Of a stretch of 64,000 nt of DNA, positions 59,523-64,000 are shown in pieces; position 1 is the first letter of the stretch, and each line of letters opens with the position of its first letter. Under the pieces are notes generated by a model. It made no database searches, was not told the origin of the DNA, and was given only the letters and a program-made list of their open reading frames with translations. The DNA is from Lachnospiraceae bacterium (lineage in GTDB: Bacteria > Bacillota > Clostridia > Lachnospirales > Lachnospiraceae): the NCBI GenBank assembly GCA_910574185.1, contig CAJSZQ010000012.1, forward strand, positions 1-64,000, written 5' to 3'. A program made the translations under genes and the position numbers.

Positions 59523-61220
59523 TCAACTTCCAATCAGCACCCTGCTCCCGCAAAATGCAAACCCGTATTTCCTTATCTTGTTCTGCGCAATCCCTTTTGC
59601 GGTAAGATTCGCCGCATATCTCTTCTCCTCTATCTGCTCTAATGCCGCTTCCACTGTATCGGAAAGCTCCTTTTCCTCTTCCGCATCCTGTACTTTAAAT
59701 TCCAGAATCATAGCGTCATCCGCCTGATTCCTGGGTTCTAACATCACATCATACCTGCCGAATCCGCTTTCTCTGTTGGATGTAATCGTATAGCGGTCAT
59801 TTAATTCCACCATGAGTCCCAGAACAAAACCATGGTAAAATCGTTCCGGCTCACTTCCCGACGGTCTTCTTCCCGTATCAAAATAACTGAACATCTCCAG
59901 ACTCACGCGGTTCATATACACATTCATTGCCTTTAAGTCATTTTGCAGCAACGCCTTGATAAACGCATTGTAAGAAGAGTGTACGCCGCCAAACCACCCT
60001 TTAATCATCCGGTGAAACATCCGTCTGACTTCCAGGTTCGTCAGCGCCAGTTCATAATTCGCCTCCCGGAAGTCATCCTCTATATCCTCATACCTCTCAT
60101 AGCTGATAACCTTCAGATATCCGCTGGCAAGCAGAAGGCTCCAAATCGCTTCCCCACTGCTGTCCAGCCGGTTATAGACAATCTGTTCATCCACCGGCGC
60201 AATCAGATGCTCCCCCTGCAGCAGTCCTTCAAAGGCTTTCTTTATCTCCTCGTCTCCTTCCCGGATCAGCTTCCCGGCCAGACCGTTGGAGCTGGTATTC
60301 GCCCAGTATAACCCTACTTTCTTCTTATCCAGATAATTTATGACCGACCAGGGATTATAAATATCCGTCTTTTTCCCGAAGGTAAAGCCGTCATACCATT
60401 GCTTTACCTCCCCTTTCTTCTCTGACATTCCATACTCGTCCAGCGCGGCAAATACCTCTTCCTCCGTAAATCCAAAGGAATCCTCGTATTTTCTGGAAGT
60501 CGTGGTGACAACCTCCAGATTATTCAGATCCGAAAAAACAGATTCTTTACTCACCCTTGTAATTCCTGTCATTACCGCCCGTTCCAGCCAGGGATTCGTC
60601 TTAAACGTGGAATTAAACAAACTCCTCATAAACCCCGTCGTCTCATCCCAGTATCCGTTTACATAGGCCTCCTGCATCGGGGTATCGTATTCATCCAACA
60701 GAATAATTACTTTTTTCCTGTAATATCGCGACAGATAAGACGACAGATGATGAACCGCAAGCGTAGCCGTTACATCATCCATATCTGCCGTCACATTTTC
60801 AAAGTACCGCATTTCTTTGTGATCCAGGATTCCTTCTTTCAGCAGAAAACCATTTTGGGAATATAAATCTGACAAAATCTGGCATATCTTTCTCCGCGCG
60901 GCAGCAAATTTCTGCTCTTTGATATTTGCAAAGGAAATACTGATAACCGGATATGTTCCCTGAAGCTCCCTGTACTTCTCATCCTCCCAAATAGCAAGCC
61001 CTTCAAATAAATCCTTTCTGCCGGCATACTTCACAGAAAAAAACTGCTCTAACATGCTCATATTTAACGTCTTTCCAAATCTTCTGGGACGTGCAATCAA
61101 TGTTACATCGTCGTCCGCTTCCCACCATTCCCTGATAAAATAAGTTTTGTCTATATAGAAATTATTCTTTATCCTGATCTTTTCAAAATCCTGATGCCCA
61201 ATCCCTACCGTTCTGGCCAC
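59523..61220 (-). CDS. AAA-ATPase-like protein with C-terminal PD-(D/E)XK nuclease domain
   Basis: A 565-residue protein of the family abundant in gut Bacteroidetes and Firmicutes. N-terminal ATPase-like domain: TVGIGHQDFEKIRIKNNFYIDKT, Walker A IARPRRFGKTLNMSML, Walker B VIILLDEYDTPMQEAY. The C-terminal nuclease-like domain has SGFGRYDVMLEP (Asp) and AMILEFKVQDAEEEKEL (E-x-K), followed by YAANLTAKGI. GTG at 61220 is preferred because GGGG lies 9 bases upstream and homologues start close to it; a GTG six codons earlier is possible. Role unproven; such genes are highly paralogous and often mobile. Confidence 0.85.
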   Translation of the reverse strand: MARTVGIGHQDFEKIRIKNNFYIDKTYFIREWWEADDDVTLIARPRRFGKTLNMSMLEQFFSVKYAGRKDLFEGLAIWEDEKYRELQGTYPVISISFANIKEQKFAAARRKICQILSDLYSQNGFLLKEGILDHKEMRYFENVTADMDDVTATLAVHHLSSYLSRYYRKKVIILLDEYDTPMQEAYVNGYWDETTGFMRSLFNSTFKTNPWLERAVMTGITRVSKESVFSDLNNLEVVTTTSRKYEDSFGFTEEEVFAALDEYGMSEKKGEVKQWYDGFTFGKKTDIYNPWSVINYLDKKKVGLYWANTSSNGLAGKLIREGDEEIKKAFEGLLQGEHLIAPVDEQIVYNRLDSSGEAIWSLLLASGYLKVISYERYEDIEDDFREANYELALTNLEVRRMFHRMIKGWFGGVHSSYNAFIKALLQNDLKAMNVYMNRVSLEMFSYFDTGRRPSGSEPERFYHGFVLGLMVELNDRYTITSNRESGFGRYDVMLEPRNQADDAMILEFKVQDAEEEKELSDTVEAALEQIEEKRYAANLTAKGIAQNKIRKYGFAFCGSRVLIGS

Positions 61221-61256
61221 AATCCCACTCCCCTTCACATTAAGGTCACAGTATCA

Positions 61257-61589
61257 CTATTCCTTCAGAAATATGCCGTTCCATAATATTCCAAATTCTT
61301 CCGCATATATTCTCCGTATATAATTATAACCTATCCGTCGGTTTCTGTATACCGGATTTTCCATACGGAGTCTATCTCTCATATGAATCGAAACACTCCT
61401 CTGTTCTCCCACCGTCGATGTAAATCCAATTGCTCCAACCTTTCCCGGATGAACATCCGGCATAACCCTGACCCTGCATCCGGAAAATGCTTTCTGCCCG
61501 CAAAGCATTCGGATCTGCGCCAGAGCATACTCTTCTATTGTATCTGTGAATATTTTTGCAGAAGTATAGACTCCGTTTACTATTTTCAA
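61257..61589 (-). pseudogene. Truncated rtcB (RNA ligase) gene
   Basis: The first ~63 residues of this 110-residue frame match the start of RtcB RNA-splicing ligase: YTSAKIFTDTIEEYALAQIR, FSGCRVRVMPDVHPGKVGAI, GFTSTVGE. The following ~47 residues do not look like RtcB, and the rest of the ~400-residue enzyme (metal-binding Cys and His sites, guanylated His) is absent. The preceding sequence has GAGAGGATT upstream of the ATG. It is therefore a 3'-truncated remnant. Confidence 0.8.
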
Positions 61590-61708
61590 AATAATCCTCT
61601 CTCCTGAAATATTCAGAGACGCCAGATTATCCGAGTATAACGGAATAGATCCTAATAAAATGATAAATGAACTAATTATGCTAACTACATCTTTTCGTAC
61701 AACCGCCC

Positions 61709-61778
61709 CTTTGCCGCAGGCAGACTTTAAAAATGGACGGATTCCGTAACAGTGAAGCCGGAATACTGAACTGTTACA
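61709..61778 (-). repeat. Family B repeat, copy 2
   Basis: Reverse-oriented match to 1286-1355: TTGCCGCAGGCAGACTTTAA, ATGGACGGATTCCGTAACAG, GAAGCCGG and CTGAACTGTTACAG. It contains the same GTAACAG/CTGTTAC hairpin. A family E motif (GTTACGGTTCACAC, 61794-61807) follows. Confidence 0.75.
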
Positions 61779-61844
61779 GATTAAACGCTATAGGTTACGG
61801 TTCACACACTATGTAAACACTAACGTATCTGTCCCTCTCCGGTA

Positions 61845-62104
61845 TTACTTTTCCATATAAAGCTTCATAACAGCTTCCATACAGGATCTCAGAGATTTCG
61901 TCCCATAAACTATCCCGGCAATCTTTACTGGCTCCGGAGATGACTGTTTCCTTCTTCCCTCTGTCTTTAGCTTTTCACTTTTATTCTCCATCTTAAACTG
62001 CTCCGGCATAGATACAACGTTATAAAATTCTATGCTGGAAACAGCCTGTCCTAATCCATATGGAATCCGGAACAGAAATTCACCTGTCTGGAGGGACGCT
62101 ATCT
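61845..62104 (-). pseudogene. Small open frame, probable remnant of an unidentified gene
   Basis: One minus-strand frame is open for about 85 codons without a start at its 5' end, ending TAA at 61845-61847. It reads ... LQTGEFLFRIPYGLGQAV, then SIEFYNVVSMPEQFKMEN, a basic stretch and CMEAVMKLYMEK. The only ATG allowing a sizeable product is at 62009 (54 residues), with no convincing ribosome site. I do not recognise it. The remainder of the 556-base gap 61590-62145 holds the family B and E repeats. Confidence 0.35.
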
Positions 62105-62145
62105 AAAAACGACAGCGCCCTCAGACTTTTGAAAAAATATTCTTC

Positions 62146-63078
62146 CTACAATCCCAGCTCACCCGGATCAAGGCAGCCTTCCGAGCTCTGTTCAGGCGCT
62201 GTCTCCGGCGCCGGCACAGGTTCTGGATCCGGTTCTGGCGCTGGAGCCGGTTCCGTATACACAGGTTCCGAATAATTTCCCCCTCCTGAAGCCGCGGGCG
62301 CTGCCGGCGCAGGCTGCTGCTGTGCGGCCTGCGCGGCAGCCTGTGCTTCCGCTGCCGCTTTTGCCTCTTCTGCTGCTTTTGCCTCTGCCGCCGCTTTTTC
62401 TTCCGCTGCCTTTTTCTCTGCTTCAGCCTGTGCCTCCCTTTGAACCTTCGCCCCTAATTCCTGTTCTTTCGTAGAAACAGAATCCCCGGAGGCTTTACTT
62501 ATATATTTTACAAAGCATACCTCATCTTCCAGGCATAACTCCGCTTCCTCTTTAATGTCGTCAAACCCCAGCGAACTTAATTCCATTTTCGTTCCGTCGG
62601 CCAGCGTCACCTGTACATAATACAGCAGGTTAATCGCTGCGTCCGCCAGATTCCCCGTCTCATCCGTTTTGCCTGCATCTGCCGCAGCTTTCTCTTTTTC
62701 TGCGTCTGTATCTTCCACTGAATCTTTCCCCTCTTTCGCATCTGCACCGTCTCCTGCCGCTTCCTCCGGGGTATAGAACAGCTCTGCCGTCTCGCCTTTC
62801 TTTAAAACAGCGCCGCTCTTCATCATGTTAGCGGGATATTCTGTCTTATCGGACGTCTTAATCGCAATACCGGTAATATCCTGACCGGTACTGTTTTTCA
62901 GCAGAATATCATAAGCCTTGTCCGTCTTATTGCCGATAATCAGATATTCTTTTGTCTCTTCCTGTACCTTTGCTTTCTCTTCTTTTTTGGTTTCCTCTGC
63001 CTCTTCCTTCTTCCCGCAGCCTGCCAGCACGCCGCACAGACACAGTGCAAGCAGTAAAATCCTCAGTACCTTCTTCAT
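62146..63078 (-). CDS. Lipoprotein with Ala/Glu-rich coiled region
   Basis: A 310-residue exported lipoprotein. Signal LRILLLALCLCGVLAGCGKK with lipobox Cys at about residue 21, then a Glu/Lys stretch, a folded domain (about 43-200: YLIIGNKTDKAYDILLKNST, VQVTLADGTKMELSSLGFDD, CLEDEVCFVKYISKASG), an Ala/Glu/Lys/Gln coiled region (about 210-255) and a Pro/Glu/Ala tail ending EQSSEGCLDPGELGL. Function unknown; the first domain resembles extracellular ligand-binding or stalk modules. AAGGAGG precedes the ATG. It follows the AlgX-type gene by 12 bases. Confidence 0.8.
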   Translation of the reverse strand: MKKVLRILLLALCLCGVLAGCGKKEEAEETKKEEKAKVQEETKEYLIIGNKTDKAYDILLKNSTGQDITGIAIKTSDKTEYPANMMKSGAVLKKGETAELFYTPEEAAGDGADAKEGKDSVEDTDAEKEKAAADAGKTDETGNLADAAINLLYYVQVTLADGTKMELSSLGFDDIKEEAELCLEDEVCFVKYISKASGDSVSTKEQELGAKVQREAQAEAEKKAAEEKAAAEAKAAEEAKAAAEAQAAAQAAQQQPAPAAPAASGGGNYSEPVYTEPAPAPEPDPEPVPAPETAPEQSSEGCLDPGELGL

Positions 63079-63090
63079 TCCTTTTCCTCC

Positions 63091-64000
63091 TTAATCCCAT
63101 GTAATATCTTTCGATGCTACAATCACATTCTGACCTTCATTCTGCACAGTCACATAAATATGCAGATTACCCGCCGGAACCGTTCCGCCCTTCAGATAGA
63201 GCTGATATCCATTTCCGCCGCCCTCTTCCGTCGTCGTGTAAAATGCCCGATAGGTCCTTGTATCCATCGTCTCATTATCCCTTACGGATACGAATATTTC
63301 TGTGTTATCTTTCATATATGCTTCGTCAATCTGACCCTTTACCGTCAGATAAGACCCTTCCTTCTGCGTTTCCAGTACAGAATCTGTCTCTGCCTCAGGC
63401 GCGGGAATCCACTCCGTCTGAGGCCCTTCCATAATCGGAACATCCTGTATAAACGCCGAAAGATTTCGTTCTACCCGTTCCACAATGACATAATCTGGAC
63501 GGTACTCTTCCACCTGCGTCAGATTGTACGGAACCAGGCGGGAAAAATACCCTTCTCCCACTTCGTCCGCCATAAAGGGCAGAAGACTCTCTCCAAAAGA
63601 ATCCCGAAACATCAGAAGCCGGCCTTCCTTTTCCGGATTCCGCGTTTCAATCCAGTCATCCATGTTGTCCGTCACATCATTTACATAGGTATAACGAAAT
63701 TCCTTGTCATAGATATAATCTTCCTCCGGCTCTGCCGCCAGCGGATAAAGCATCTCATCAATATCCCCGATATGTACCTTCTCCAACTCATAAGGTACGT
63801 TCAGATATGTCTCATGCTCCTTCTCCATCCGATTCATCAATGCATTATAGGCAAGAACCGCACCCTTGTTATTCCAGTGGGAATCCCGCTGAAAATACAG
63901 CTCTTCATCCTCTCCGCGAAACCGTTCATACAAATCAACATAAGAAATCCCTGCCTCTGCCATCTTCTCCGTCAAATGTTCCAGATTCGTATCCGTCCCC
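63091..64000 (-). CDS. AlgX/AlgJ (DHHW)-like surface acylation protein, N-terminus beyond the window
   Basis: The frame is open to the right edge, so the N-terminus lies outside; at least 303 codons are visible. The catalytic-type block YFQRDSHWNNKGAVLAYNAL corresponds to DHHW/AlgX. A second block, LLMFRDSFGESLLPFMADEV, carries the Ser of SGNH-like hydrolases, followed by YVIVERVERNL. The C-terminal ~110 residues form a beta-rich domain. Such proteins O-acetylate surface polysaccharides with an MBOAT partner, presumably encoded further right. It is a second, distinct member beside the one at 39526. Confidence 0.83.
   Translation of the reverse strand, partial: GTDTNLEHLTEKMAEAGISYVDLYERFRGEDEELYFQRDSHWNNKGAVLAYNALMNRMEKEHETYLNVPYELEKVHIGDIDEMLYPLAAEPEEDYIYDKEFRYTYVNDVTDNMDDWIETRNPEKEGRLLMFRDSFGESLLPFMADEVGEGYFSRLVPYNLTQVEEYRPDYVIVERVERNLSAFIQDVPIMEGPQTEWIPAPEAETDSVLETQKEGSYLTVKGQIDEAYMKDNTEIFVSVRDNETMDTRTYRAFYTTTEEGGGNGYQLYLKGGTVPAGNLHIYVTVQNEGQNVIVASKDITWD

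Overview
The window looks like chromosomal DNA from a low-to-mid GC anaerobic Clostridia, most likely a Lachnospiraceae gut commensal. Grounds for this are the Firmicutes gene order rplS / signal peptidase / rbgA / rnhB / yraN, strong AGGAGG ribosome binding sites, glucitol-type and galactitol-type PTS operons run by PRD regulators, a sodium-pumping biotin decarboxylase cluster, and DHHW/MBOAT/DUF4358 surface-acylation genes. I cannot name a genus. There are no rRNA genes, CRISPR arrays or plasmid functions, and only one tRNA (Thr-CGT).

Layout. 0-6.5 kb: tRNA-Thr, an MscS channel, then on the minus strand rplS, two signal peptidases around rbgA, rnhB, yraN and pgeF. 6.7-12.6 kb: a nucleoside-catabolism locus (Crp/Fnr-like regulator, phosphopentomutase, sodium:solute symporter, cytidine deaminase, atypical nucleoside phosphorylase, arabinose-5-phosphate-isomerase-like SIS protein). 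12.8-16.1 kb: LysR regulator divergent from an alanine/glycine:cation symporter, then a small serine recombinase. 16.3-21.1 kb: ilvC, ilvN, an ABC-F ATPase, a ROK regulator. 21.2-26.7 kb: glucitol-type PTS operon. 27-35.5 kb: a 2H phosphoesterase, a CDF metal exporter and a galactitol-type PTS operon. 35.8-39.3 kb: peptide deformylase-like protein, coiled-coil protein, and small plus-strand enzymes (GNAT, isochorismatase, HAD, DUF1294). 39.35-44 kb: a surface acylation cassette (DHHW, MBOAT, DUF4358, SGNH) plus a tiny Cro-type regulator, bracketed by a ~140 bp fragment of oadA and oadA itself. 43.9-49.2 kb: biotin-dependent decarboxylase/transcarboxylase-like cluster. 49.3-49.8 kb: two tandem 247 bp palindromic units. 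49.9-51.9 kb: a 2-isopropylmalate synthase fused to an AraC-type DNA-binding domain. 52-56.7 kb: D,D-carboxypeptidase, scpB, scpA, metallophosphoesterase and a truncated D,D-carboxypeptidase. 56.9-64 kb: large serine recombinase, HD hydrolase, AAA/PD-(D/E)XK protein, rtcB fragment, a lipoprotein and a partial AlgX/DHHW-type protein running off the right edge.

The most distinctive points are: (1) the LeuA-AraC fusion; (2) the nucleoside locus, whose enzyme set could catabolise arabinonucleosides to ribulose 5-phosphate (a hypothesis); (3) separate pyruvate-type and acyl-CoA-type carboxyltransferases together with a free biotin carrier and sodium-pump subunits, recalling transcarboxylase; (4) direct repeats bracketing the acylation cassette; and (5) several dispersed repeat families. 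I call these A (200-250 bp long palindromes, three copies), B (GTAACAG hairpin element, two copies), C (GGCCGTTTCACAAGGTATA element, at least eight copies), D (TCGGAC-GAA-GTCC hairpin element, three copies) and E (short GTTACnGTTCACA motif). Start codons were reassigned wherever a ribosome binding site clearly favoured an internal start. All protein family assignments are from reading the sequence, with no database search.
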